In this document: positions 15,853 to 23,617 of the stretch, one piece after another | How positions within the stretch are numbered: position 1 is the stretch's first letter | Layout of the letters: every line of letters starts with the position of its first letter | NCBI GenBank assembly: GCA_018401875.1 | Contig: JAGYJZ010000004.1 | Location: 1 to 64,000 of the forward strand | DNA: 64,000 nucleotides | Source: Salibacteraceae bacterium | GTDB lineage: Bacteria > Bacteroidota > Bacteroidia > Flavobacteriales_G > Salibacteraceae | Direction: 5' to 3' | Notes under the pieces: model-generated | What the model was told of the DNA's origin: nothing | Database searches by the model: none | The model's input: the letters and a program-made list of their open reading frames with translations, nothing else | Translations under genes and position numbers: made by a program

Positions 15853-17973
15853 ATGCAAGCAGCCTCCGTCATTTCGCGTGAATTACAACTCAAGGAAAGC
15901 AATGTGCTCAACACCCTTCAACTGCTGGAAGAAGGGGCTACGATTCCGTTTATTTCGCGCTATCGAAAAGAGCGCACAGGAGGATTAGACGAAGTGCAAG
16001 TGCAGGCCATAAAAGATGCTTTCAAAAGCGTGCAAGAGCTCGAAAAAAGGCGTGTCTTTATCCTTGAATCCATTGAGCAACAAGGGTTTTTAACTCCCGA
16101 GCTCAAAGCTCAATTGTTGAATTGCCATGCGCTAGCCGAACTGGAAGACCTTTACATCCCCTTTAAGCCAAAGCGGAAAACTAAGGCCGAAACAGCTCGA
16201 AAACTTGGCTTGGAGCCTCTTGCCGCCATTTTGATGAAGCAGGACGCGGCCGATTATGCATCCATTGCACAGCGCTTTGTGCGTAGAGAAGTAATTGATA
16301 TTGACACGGCACTATCCGGTGCACGGGATATTATGGCCGAATGGATCAACGAGCGGAAAGCCGCCCGCGATATTGTGAGAAAGCACTTTCACCATGGCGC
16401 CACCATTCGATCAAAGGTGATAAAAGGAAAAGACGATGCCGACTCTAAATTTCGCGACTACTTTGATTTTGAAGAAGCCCTTTCGCGATGCCCTGGACAT
16501 CGCATTTTGGCCATCATGCGGGCAGAAGACGAAGGCATTGTGCGCGTTTCGATCACACCCGATAGAGCCGAAGGCGTTGAGCGCCTTGAGCGCTATTTTG
16601 TGCGGCAGCACAACACTACGAGCGAACAAATCAAGTTGGCCATTGCTGATGCCTACAAGCGACTGCTCGAACCTTCCATCGAAACAGAGTTCAGAAATGC
16701 AGCGAAGGAAAAAGCCGATGTAGAAGCGATACAGGTATTTGCTGAAAATTTACGCCAACTGTTACTTACGCCACCGCTCGGCTCTAAGCGAGTGCTGGCC
16801 ATCGATCCAGGTTTCAGAACCGGCTGTAAAATTGTGTGCCTTGACGAGCAGGGAAGCCTGTTGCACAACGAAACCATCTATCCGCACCCACCACAAAACG
16901 AGCGCAAAAAAGCAGCTTCAAAAGTGAGCACATTGGTGCAGACCTATAAGATTCAGGCGATCGCGATCGGAAATGGAACCGCTGGAAGAGAAACAGAGCT
17001 TTTTATTCAAAGCGTGCACCTTGCTGCGGGCACCGAGGCATATGTAGTCAATGAAAATGGCGCTTCTATTTACTCCGCTTCATCTGTTGCGCGGGCTGAA
17101 TTTCCAAATTATGATGTCACCGTGCGCGGTTCGGTGTCTATCGGTCGAAGGTTGATGGACCCACTGAGTGAGTTGGTGAAAATTGATCCGAAATCGATTG
17201 GTGTAGGTCAGTATCAGCACGATGTAGACCAAAAATTACTGAAGGAAAAACTGGACGCTACGGTTGAACGTGCAGTAAATCATGTAGGCGTCAACCTCAA
17301 CACTGCCAGCGAACACTTGCTTCAATACGTGAGTGGAATCGGACCAAAACTCGGTGCAGCTATGGTGGCATTCAGAAATGAAAACGGACCTTTTACATCG
17401 CGTAAAGAATTACTTAGTGTACCCGGTTTAGGTACAAAAGCATTCGAGCAGTGCGCAGGATTTTTGAGAATTTCTGATGCTAAAAACCCATTGGACAACA
17501 CATCTGTTCACCCAGAGCGTTATAGCCTTGTAGGCAAAATGGCGAAAGACTTGAAGTGCGATGTCACGGATTTGATACGCAACAACTCATTAATCGACTC
17601 GATAGCGATCGATCGCTACGTGAGTGATGAAATTGGCAAACCCACACTCAATGACATTATCAATGAATTGAAAAAACCAGGGCGTGACCCACGCGGAAAA
17701 GCAAGACTCTTTGAATTCTCAAAGGACGTTCGGAAGGCAGAAGATTTGCGTGAAGGAATGATCTTGCCAGGCATTGTCACGAACATAACGCGTTTTGGAG
17801 CTTTTGTAGATGTTGGAGTAAAGCAAGACGGATTGGTGCACGTGTCGCAATTGGCTGACCGCTTTGTGAGCGACCCATTGGAGGTAGTGAAGCTCAATCA
17901 AGAAGTGCGGGTGAAAGTGTTGGAAGTGGATGTAGCGCGAAAAAGGATTGCGTTTACGATGAAGTTGGGCTAG
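15853..17973 (+). CDS. tex: Tex-family RNA-binding transcription accessory protein
   Basis: A protein of about 706 residues with full Tex architecture: N-terminal helical domain (SRELQLKESNVLNTLQLL, FISRYRKERTGGLDE), YqgF/RNase H-like domain (RVLAIDPGFRTGCKIVCLD), helix-hairpin-helix repeats (VSGIGPKLGAAMV, VPGLGTKAFEQCAGFL) and a C-terminal S1 domain (VTNITRFGAFVDVGVKQDGLVHVSQ). Tex is a nucleic-acid-binding cytoplasmic protein that influences transcription and RNA handling. I chose the ATG at 15853, since the family begins near this Met and a -7 box is next to it; an upstream start at 15802 is less likely. Confidence 0.93.
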   Translation: MQAASVISRELQLKESNVLNTLQLLEEGATIPFISRYRKERTGGLDEVQVQAIKDAFKSVQELEKRRVFILESIEQQGFLTPELKAQLLNCHALAELEDLYIPFKPKRKTKAETARKLGLEPLAAILMKQDAADYASIAQRFVRREVIDIDTALSGARDIMAEWINERKAARDIVRKHFHHGATIRSKVIKGKDDADSKFRDYFDFEEALSRCPGHRILAIMRAEDEGIVRVSITPDRAEGVERLERYFVRQHNTTSEQIKLAIADAYKRLLEPSIETEFRNAAKEKADVEAIQVFAENLRQLLLTPPLGSKRVLAIDPGFRTGCKIVCLDEQGSLLHNETIYPHPPQNERKKAASKVSTLVQTYKIQAIAIGNGTAGRETELFIQSVHLAAGTEAYVVNENGASIYSASSVARAEFPNYDVTVRGSVSIGRRLMDPLSELVKIDPKSIGVGQYQHDVDQKLLKEKLDATVERAVNHVGVNLNTASEHLLQYVSGIGPKLGAAMVAFRNENGPFTSRKELLSVPGLGTKAFEQCAGFLRISDAKNPLDNTSVHPERYSLVGKMAKDLKCDVTDLIRNNSLIDSIAIDRYVSDEIGKPTLNDIINELKKPGRDPRGKARLFEFSKDVRKAEDLREGMILPGIVTNITRFGAFVDVGVKQDGLVHVSQLADRFVSDPLEVVKLNQEVRVKVLEVDVARKRIAFTMKLG

Positions 17974-17975
17974 AA

Positions 17976-18341
17976 TTAAACCGTAAACTCAAAATCATAA
18001 TAATGAACATTCTCCTCATTTCTGATCTGCATTGTACCAGAAACTCCCGTCAATTCGCCTTCGCCTGACCCGGGAACAACTTCAAGGATAAGGCTTTGAC
18101 CTGCACTGTCGAAACGGCCATAGTGCTGAAGCGCAAAGCTTCCCTTTTTCCCATCGAGTAAACCTTCAAAAACCTCAACAGCCACGTATGCTCCTGCATT
18201 TTTAGTACTATTCAAAACGCTGATCATCTCTCCTGTGCTTTTCCCGTTCAGCACACCCTCAAAGGACTTATCAAGTCCAAGGCGACTAACATTTAATGTT
18301 GTACCGTGTGCAGTGACGTTAGGTGGAGGGTTCATTTTCAC
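17976..18341 (-). CDS. DUF3224-family protein
   Basis: A 121-residue protein with the DUF3224 pattern: an N-terminal beta-rich part, KGSFALQHYGRFDSAGQSL in the middle and the C-terminal VVPGSGEGELTGVSGTM. DUF3224 proteins are small beta-barrel cytoplasmic proteins of unknown function, widespread in bacteria. There is no signal peptide. Its stop lies two bases from the end of tex on the opposite strand. A second Met two codons in is an alternative start. Confidence 0.75.
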   Translation of the reverse strand: MKMNPPPNVTAHGTTLNVSRLGLDKSFEGVLNGKSTGEMISVLNSTKNAGAYVAVEVFEGLLDGKKGSFALQHYGRFDSAGQSLILEVVPGSGEGELTGVSGTMQIRNEENVHYYDFEFTV

Positions 18342-18565
18342 GTAAAATTTTCCAACATATCTCTACAATCCAACAGGAGTGGCCTTAGCTCTTCTTTCGG
18401 ATTGCTTATCACCTATTCCTACGACCATAAAAATAATTTCAACGCGTGGTAATTCCAGTTTCAGAAGTAAGCGCACGATTAGAAACACTAACATATAAAA
18501 CCATTTTAGTTGATTCAACCATGACCCCAATGAAATATCCTCGACAAAATTCAAATCCGTTTACA

Positions 18566-18913
18566 ATGGAACATACAGATATAGAAAAAGCCAACGCCTT
18601 TATTATTGTCGAAATAATCGAGTATGTCCCCAACTCAGTGGTCATCAAAACCATCATTAAAAAAACAACTGGAAACATCACTGCTGTTTCCTTTGATTCA
18701 GGTGAAGGGCTGGCCGAAAAAACAACTGCCTTCGACACCTTCATTCAAGTCATTGACGGCACGGCTGAGATTCTTATTAATGGTGTTTCCAACGTATTGG
18801 AGACTGGCCAGAGCATAATTATTCCGGCTAACGCGCGCAATACAATCAAAGCCAACGTAAGATTCAAAATGCTGAGTACGATCATCAAAAGCGGTTTCGA
18901 AGATTGGGCATAA
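18566..18913 (+). CDS. Small cupin-like protein
   Basis: A protein of about 115 residues with the two-motif cupin pattern in weak form: an N-terminal strand, FIQVIDGTAEILINGVSNVLETGQSIIIPANARNTIKA, and a final strand. The metal-binding His and Glu of motif 1 are not clearly retained, so metal binding is doubtful. Start choice is uncertain: Mets at 18521 and 18530 are in frame, and 18446 would be too far upstream for the fold. It is probably cytoplasmic with unknown ligand. A small membrane protein gene follows about 30 bases later on the same strand. Confidence 0.65.
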   Translation: MEHTDIEKANAFIIVEIIEYVPNSVVIKTIIKKTTGNITAVSFDSGEGLAEKTTAFDTFIQVIDGTAEILINGVSNVLETGQSIIIPANARNTIKANVRFKMLSTIIKSGFEDWA

Positions 18914-18945
18914 ACACACTAAATCACTTACATTATCACATTACT

Positions 18946-19146
18946 ATGAAAGCAGCTGGATTTATTCTCTTGATTTTAGGACTTATCGGAACAATCGTTT
19001 TTGGCATTCAGGCCATGCAAGATTCTGATGGTTTTAACTTATTTGGAATTGAGGTAGTTATTAGCAATGCCACATGGGCACCGTTGATTATCAGTGGTGC
19101 AATCTTTGTCGCTGGATTGATTATTACTTTTTTCAGAAAAAAATAG
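18946..19146 (+). CDS. Small two-helix membrane protein
   Basis: A 66-residue protein made almost entirely of two transmembrane helices (about 4-22 and 43-62) separated by a short polar loop, ending in RKK. I chose the ATG at 18946, since the upstream in-frame start gives a non-hydrophobic leader. Small proteins of this type are common in Bacteroidota; no function is assigned. It follows the cupin-like gene on the same strand. Confidence 0.55.
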   Translation: MKAAGFILLILGLIGTIVFGIQAMQDSDGFNLFGIEVVISNATWAPLIISGAIFVAGLIITFFRKK

Positions 19147-19274
19147 ACGTTTATTTGTTGACCTTTTAAGGTTGAGCTGGACACACTTAATGTGATGCCA
19201 TCCGTTGGGGTTGAACGGATTCATTAGGCTTCAAAGCGTTGAATATAATCACGTTGAAAACAGGCCTCAAATAC

Positions 19275-19317
19275 TGTCATTTTGAGGCGCCCGCTGAAAG
19301 CGAAGGCATCTTGAAAC
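19275..19317. repeat. Likely dispersed intergenic repeat unit
   Basis: TGTCATTTTGAGG ... GCGAAGGCATCTTGAAA resembles the widespread bacterial intergenic repeat of the form TGTCATTCTGAGCGnAGCGAAGAATCT. Only one copy is seen in this window. The surrounding 19147-19360 holds no gene. Confidence 0.4.
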
Positions 19318-19360
19318 ATAAGACAGCCCCCGCAATTTTGATTTAATAAAATCAACCCAA

Positions 19361-19777
19361 TTACCCCTCGCCCTCTTCAAAGAAATCATGCACTTGAGCA
19401 CACAACTGATTCTCAGTCATGCTGTCCGCTGAAGCTACTACCCTGATCACATCCTTCAACTCCGGATTATTCTCCACTTCTTTTTTAAAAAGCTTCTTTA
19501 ACTCTCCCGGGCCAAAAATGTACAGCCCATTTACACCTGATAGCAGTTTGATGACCTTCTCGAAGTAATCTTGTAATTGCTGGTTCTTGCGATTTGTAAG
19601 TTTGCTCTGTGACGAGGCGTCTTGCTGATGATACTTCGTAGCACCCCCATATCCGCCACCCAGGTTGGTGTCTTCAACATCCGATTCAACATGATGTAAA
19701 ACCTTTCTTTCATTTGCGGAAATAATAAATGCTTCGCGCTGATCTATCCAAATTCCTATGTTCATTTTCTTGCTCAT
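19361..19777 (-). CDS. Small eRF1/Pelota-domain-like protein
   Basis: A protein of about 138 residues. NIGIWIDQREAFIIS at the start and the C-terminal half (LQDYFEKVIKLL, LYIFGPGELKKLFKKE, VVASADSMTENQL) resemble bacterial proteins related to eRF1 domain 2 (the 'translational machinery'-like or BaeRF group). A Gly-rich linker (GGGYGGATKYH) lies where family members have a flexible loop. The classical GGQ motif is absent, so peptide release is not claimed. I chose the ATG at 19777 (MSKKMNIG); 19807 is also open. The gene stands alone, transcribed away from the tRNA-Ser region. Confidence 0.5.
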   Translation of the reverse strand: MSKKMNIGIWIDQREAFIISANERKVLHHVESDVEDTNLGGGYGGATKYHQQDASSQSKLTNRKNQQLQDYFEKVIKLLSGVNGLYIFGPGELKKLFKKEVENNPELKDVIRVVASADSMTENQLCAQVHDFFEEGEG

Positions 19778-19940
19778 TGTTCTGAAGTTTGGCTCAAAAT
19801 AAGTCATGCAGCGCTGTTCTCAGTATGAGTATTGTCACCTTGCTGTATGATGTTGCTTTTTTTGGCGTTATGGCATTTTAAAGAGCCCCATGTTCCGGTT
19901 CCGTGGCGAATAAATAATTGATTCGATCAACTAGCGGATA

Positions 19941-20002
19941 AGGTTCAGACCCAAAATCCTTGCACTGCTCCGCAGAGCTGGGTCTTTTTTTATTCCATTG
20001 CC
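19941..20002. repeat. 62-bp direct repeat, copy A (with hairpin)
   Basis: This 62-base unit recurs at 20057-20118 with one mismatch. It contains AGACCCA ... TGGGTCT followed by seven T residues, so each copy looks like a terminator on the plus strand. Confidence 0.8.
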
Positions 20003-20056
20003 TGTCAGCTTATGAAGTCAAGGATTACTCCCTGCGGTCGTGATCCCGTTTTGGGG

Positions 20057-20118
20057 AGGTTCAGACCCAAAATCCTTGCACTGCTGCGCAGAGCTGGGTC
20101 TTTTTTTATTCCATTGCC
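20057..20118. repeat. 62-bp direct repeat, copy B (with hairpin)
   Basis: Second copy of the unit at 19941-20002 (61 of 62 bases identical). It keeps the AGACCCA/TGGGTCT stem and T run, and is immediately followed by another inverted repeat (20109-20143, TTCCAT ... ATGGAA). Confidence 0.8.
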
Positions 20119-20143
20119 CTTCGAGCAAGCTCGGGGCATGGAA
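20109..20143. repeat. Inverted repeat downstream of tRNA-Ser
   Basis: TTCCATTGCCCTTCGAG pairs imperfectly with CTCGGGGCATGGAA around CAAG. It sits between the 62-bp repeat and the tRNA-Ser terminator, and may be a second transcription stop. Confidence 0.5.
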
Positions 20144-20144
20144 T

Positions 20145-20177
20145 AAAAAAATCCCGTGCACTTCGTTGCACAGGATT
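20145..20177 (-). terminator. Terminator of tRNA-Ser
   Basis: On the minus strand AATCCTGTGCA pairs with TGCACGGGATT around ACGAAG, followed by a run of T residues. It lies about 9 bases past the tRNA 3' end. Confidence 0.8.
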
Positions 20178-20185
20178 TTGGTCTG

Positions 20186-20270
20186 CGGAGAGAGAGGGAT
20201 TCGAACCCTCGTTACGTTGCCGTAAACACGCTTTCCAAGCGTGCGCGTTCAGCCACTCTGCCACCTCTCC
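20186..20270 (-). tRNA. tRNA-Ser (anticodon GGA)
   Basis: An 85-base tRNA with acceptor stem GGAGAGG/(T)CTCTCC, D arm, anticodon stem CACGC/GCGTG with loop TTGGAAA (anticodon GGA, reading UCC/UCU), a long variable arm typical of serine tRNAs, and T arm GAGGG-TTCGAAT-CCCTC. The discriminator base is G and CCA is not encoded. A strong terminator follows. Confidence 0.95.
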
Positions 20271-20276
20271 AATGTT

Positions 20277-20332
20277 CACGCTTCTTTAGCGTGTGTGTCA
20301 GCCTCCCGAAAGCTATCGGGACTGCCACCTCT
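20277..20332 (-). pseudogene. Degraded 5' half of a second tRNA-Ser
   Basis: Just upstream of tRNA-Ser the minus strand reads AGAGGTGGCAG, then a 17-base palindrome (TCCCGATAGCTTTCGGGA-like), then GGCTGA and an anticodon-like arm CACGCTAAAGAAGCGTG. These segments match the first half of the intact tRNA in order. The anticodon loop is altered, the D loop is interrupted and the 3' half is missing, so it should not be functional. Confidence 0.5.
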
Positions 20333-20402
20333 GTAGTTGCCCTAAAAATTAGGGGCTGCGAAAGTAATGATTTGACGCTATGTATCTTATGTGAATCCCC
20401 TT

Positions 20403-21470
20403 TTAGTCCGTGTCGACAAGCAAATCCAACGCTTGGATATAGCGCTCCCAAGTAAAGGCTTGTGCGCGTTCTTTTGATTTTGCGATAAGGTCTTCTCTCA
20501 AGTCTTGGCTATTTACAAGCGTCAACATCGCCCGCATGATTTCCTCCGGTGATTCAGGGTTGACCAAAACGGCCGCGTCACCCGCAATTTCCTTCATCGA
20601 ACCCATATCGCTCGTAACCACCGCACAACCCAACTTCATGGCTTCCGCCAACGGAAAACCAAATCCCTCGTACAGCGATACATAAACGCAAAGCCGAGCC
20701 TTCAAATAAAACTCTAACAGACGACTGCGCTGCACGTAACCGAAATATACAATGCGATGTCGATGTGCTGAGCTTGCAATCAATTCATCGATATTCACAT
20801 TCCAACCTCGATCACCAACAATGTAAAGTTGAACGTCCTGATTCTCTTCACACAACAGATCGAAGGCTTCAATGATAGCGCGATGGTTTTTTCGTGGCTC
20901 GATGGTGCCAACCACCAGAATGAATGGAACATCACTTGGAATTTCGTCAGCAGCTGTTTCGTTCAACATCAAATCTCTGACTCCAGGATATATACGCACA
21001 AGCTTTTCAGCATATCCAAAATACGCAGCAACATCTCGTTTGGTTTGTTCAGAAACGGTTATGATTTTGTCGCATTGCTGCAACGACTTCTTCATAAGCC
21101 GCTGATGGGCCCACACCCGCTGACGCGGATGGAATTCTGGAAAGAGCAATGGCGTGATGTCGTGCACAACCACAAATCGTCTGCATCCCTTAAAAAGTCC
21201 AAGCGTACCGAAATGACTCGGGTCAATCAATACATCAATTCCGTGCCTTGCAAGATCGATTGGGAAGGTTCTTGTATATCTAAAAACGTTGAGGAATGAC
21301 AACCGCCATGATGGAATAAAAATGTGCTCTTTTGAGTCGTCCATCTTCTTCGATCCAAGTGTGATGCAGGTATGCTTGGATGCATTAAATGCTTGCACTA
21401 ATTGCTCGGTAAACACGCTAATGCCCGCGCGCTGATTAATCCATGGTTCTATAAAAACGGCAACCCTCAC
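20403..21470 (-). CDS. GT4-family (GT-B) glycosyltransferase
   Basis: A 355-residue cytoplasmic glycosyltransferase. The N-terminal Rossmann half (MRVAVFIEPWINQRAGISVF) and the C-terminal donor-binding half (FILVVGTIEPRKNHRAIIEA; LYEGFGFPLAEAMKLGCAVV, with the EGFG...E pattern) identify the GT4/GT1 superfamily. Such enzymes use nucleotide sugars to build polysaccharide or glycolipid. It is the last gene of a minus-strand series (tatD, porin, ansA, TPR protein, this gene), 36 bases after the TPR protein's stop. Sugar and acceptor are unknown. Confidence 0.88.
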   Translation of the reverse strand: MRVAVFIEPWINQRAGISVFTEQLVQAFNASKHTCITLGSKKMDDSKEHIFIPSWRLSFLNVFRYTRTFPIDLARHGIDVLIDPSHFGTLGLFKGCRRFVVVHDITPLLFPEFHPRQRVWAHQRLMKKSLQQCDKIITVSEQTKRDVAAYFGYAEKLVRIYPGVRDLMLNETAADEIPSDVPFILVVGTIEPRKNHRAIIEAFDLLCEENQDVQLYIVGDRGWNVNIDELIASSAHRHRIVYFGYVQRSRLLEFYLKARLCVYVSLYEGFGFPLAEAMKLGCAVVTSDMGSMKEIAGDAAVLVNPESPEEIMRAMLTLVNSQDLREDLIAKSKERAQAFTWERYIQALDLLVDTD

Positions 21471-21506
21471 TCAACGAAAATTTTAGACTTCGCGCCCGTG
21501 ATTCGA

Positions 21507-23615
21507 TCAATTTCCGGCATTCACCTTCGGATCAATGGCCTGCGCTTGTTGGATGTACTGATTTCCCAAATCTGCATTGCCCATCTGGTTGTAAAGGATT
21601 CCGAGATTCAATAAAACCCGCGCATTCTCAGGTTCAATCTCGAGCGACTTGTTGAAACTGTAGAGTGCCGAATCTGCTTGGTTCATCATCGCGTAAACAA
21701 TCCCGATTTTCTGGTATGCAGCAGCATTCTGTGGATCAACTTCAATGGCCTTGGCCAAGTACTTTTTCGAATTCGGAAGGTCGTTCAAGTTCTTTCCATA
21801 CACTTCACCCAAGCTGGAGTAAATGCGCGACCGCTCCTTTCCTCTTTTTATCCCAACGAGGGTTTCGTATCCTTTAATAGCCGTTTGCGGATCGCCTTTC
21901 TGTGCCGCAGTATTGGCCACTACTTCCAAATTTGTCAGGATGCGTTGATCATTGCTCTTCTTTAATGCCGCCTGAGTGAAATAGTGCACGCTGTAAGGGT
22001 AATTGCCCATCTCAAAGTAGATGTTTCCGATAATGTCTAACGGTGGAAAATAAGCAGGATAAATTTTCAACGACTGCAAGCAATACTGCTCTCCGCGCTT
22101 TAATATTTCAGCCTTTTCGGCAGGGTTTGCGGTTTCTTTTGCCTTTTCGAGTAGCTCGCTTCCCATGGTCATTTTAACCTTGGCTGAACCGTCTGAAGTT
22201 TCCACATCTGCTTCGGCCAGCGTGCGGTCATTCTCCCAAGCGAAGTTTCGCGCAATCGTTTTCCCTGAAAAGCCAACAAGCATTGCCACTAAAAGGAATA
22301 AACTGACTTTATTACCAAGTTTCTTCTCTATAATTCCTGTAAATAAATAGGCCAGAATAAGCGCATAACCGAGCGAAGGAATAAACAGAAAACGCTCGTT
22401 CATAAAGGCCCCGATATCGAAGAACAGATTGCTAAACAGGATGAATGTGCCGAAATAAATCAGCAATCCGTAACCAATAATATTGGCTTTCTTTCCTTTG
22501 ATTCGTTGGTAAACAGCATAAAGCCCATACCCTAAAATCAAGGCGTAAAGCACAACAGAAATCATCGCCCAAGGATTTGACCAATCGGCATAAGGACGAA
22601 CCCCCGCTTCTAACTCGGCAATGGTTCTAAAGGGATGAAAAGGATAATAATCGTGGGTCAAGGGATGAGGGAAAACCAAGAGTTTGAGGTAAATGCCCAT
22701 CGTTAAGAAAATGCTCGCCAAGCGTTCGCTATCTGTGGCTTGCAAATAAGGCTTGTTCATGAGTTCTTCTGCCACGTCTAAACTGGCACCTTGATCGGCA
22801 AATACCGCCAATCGGATCGCCAAATAAATCACTGTAAAAACAGCCAGTGGTGCCATCGCAGTGATGGATTGCTTCAAATTGCCTTTCGGAAAAAACAACA
22901 AGGTGAGCGGAATAACCCCCAAAAATGTAACGGACGACTCCTTCGAGAATAAACTCAGAATAAACCACACGCCAGATAAGATCAGCGCTGACTTTGACTT
23001 GTTTTCCAAATACATCAGTACCGCTCTGAATGCCAACAGTGCAAACAGCAGACTCATGATTTCATCGCGGCTTTTGATATTGGCTGCCACCTCGATATGC
23101 AGCGGATGGGCCATGTAAATTATAACGGTGAGGAACGATAAGCTCCACCACCATTTCTTATCCTTCCAACCAAAAATGCGTTTCAAGACTGACAGCAGCA
23201 ACACACCAATCAATCCGTATAACACCACATTGATAAAATGCGAAAGCGCAGGATTTTTCTCGAAAAACTGCCATTCGATGGCGTGGGTTGTCAATGCAAG
23301 TGGACGGTATCTCCCTCCTTCTACCAAGTTTTTCTTCGAACCAAAAAAGCCCGTCATCAAATCGTTTGTCCAAATGTCTTTTATGCCATCAAACCCTTTC
23401 TTAGTAAACTCATTTGCTGTGATGTAGAGCTTGTCATCTAGTGCGTAGTCGAACGAAATAGTGTTGGCGTAAAGCAAAAATCCCAGCGCAAACACGAGAA
23501 AGTATGGCAAGCGATTTTTCTTTTCGATTACGGGTGTTTCATCACTCTGAACAGCTTCAACTTTCTGCTCCGATTCAAGTGGTTTTTTTGGGGTATATCC
23601 TTTGCGTTTTGCCAT
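21507..23615 (-). CDS. Polytopic membrane protein with C-terminal TPR repeats (TMTC-like)
   Basis: A protein of about 702 residues. A short basic cytoplasmic tail precedes 9-11 transmembrane helices (about 30-450); an early periplasmic loop carries the acidic motif ALDDKLYITAN and another AANIKSRDE, as in GT-C/TMTC-type O-mannosyltransferase-like proteins. From about 480 to 700 there are TPR units (for example NAAAYQKIGIVYAMMNQADS and ARVLLNLGILYNQMGN). Acceptor glycosylation is inferred from architecture. The start is either 23621 or 23615; it overlaps the end of ansA. Confidence 0.75.
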   Translation of the reverse strand: MAKRKGYTPKKPLESEQKVEAVQSDETPVIEKKNRLPYFLVFALGFLLYANTISFDYALDDKLYITANEFTKKGFDGIKDIWTNDLMTGFFGSKKNLVEGGRYRPLALTTHAIEWQFFEKNPALSHFINVVLYGLIGVLLLSVLKRIFGWKDKKWWWSLSFLTVIIYMAHPLHIEVAANIKSRDEIMSLLFALLAFRAVLMYLENKSKSALILSGVWFILSLFSKESSVTFLGVIPLTLLFFPKGNLKQSITAMAPLAVFTVIYLAIRLAVFADQGASLDVAEELMNKPYLQATDSERLASIFLTMGIYLKLLVFPHPLTHDYYPFHPFRTIAELEAGVRPYADWSNPWAMISVVLYALILGYGLYAVYQRIKGKKANIIGYGLLIYFGTFILFSNLFFDIGAFMNERFLFIPSLGYALILAYLFTGIIEKKLGNKVSLFLLVAMLVGFSGKTIARNFAWENDRTLAEADVETSDGSAKVKMTMGSELLEKAKETANPAEKAEILKRGEQYCLQSLKIYPAYFPPLDIIGNIYFEMGNYPYSVHYFTQAALKKSNDQRILTNLEVVANTAAQKGDPQTAIKGYETLVGIKRGKERSRIYSSLGEVYGKNLNDLPNSKKYLAKAIEVDPQNAAAYQKIGIVYAMMNQADSALYSFNKSLEIEPENARVLLNLGILYNQMGNADLGNQYIQQAQAIDPKVNAGN

Positions 23616-23617
23616 AG

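Noticed and set aside
18363-18744. Minus-strand frames across the cupin gene
   Set aside because: They overlap the cupin-like gene and show no recognised motif; the plus-strand gene has a fold pattern.
19941-20118. CRISPR array from two repeats near tRNA-Ser
   Set aside because: Only two copies, 62 bases long with terminator hairpins, no regular spacers and no cas genes.
20186-20332. Prophage or genomic island attached at tRNA-Ser
   Set aside because: No integrase, phage gene or second attachment site is present near the tRNA.
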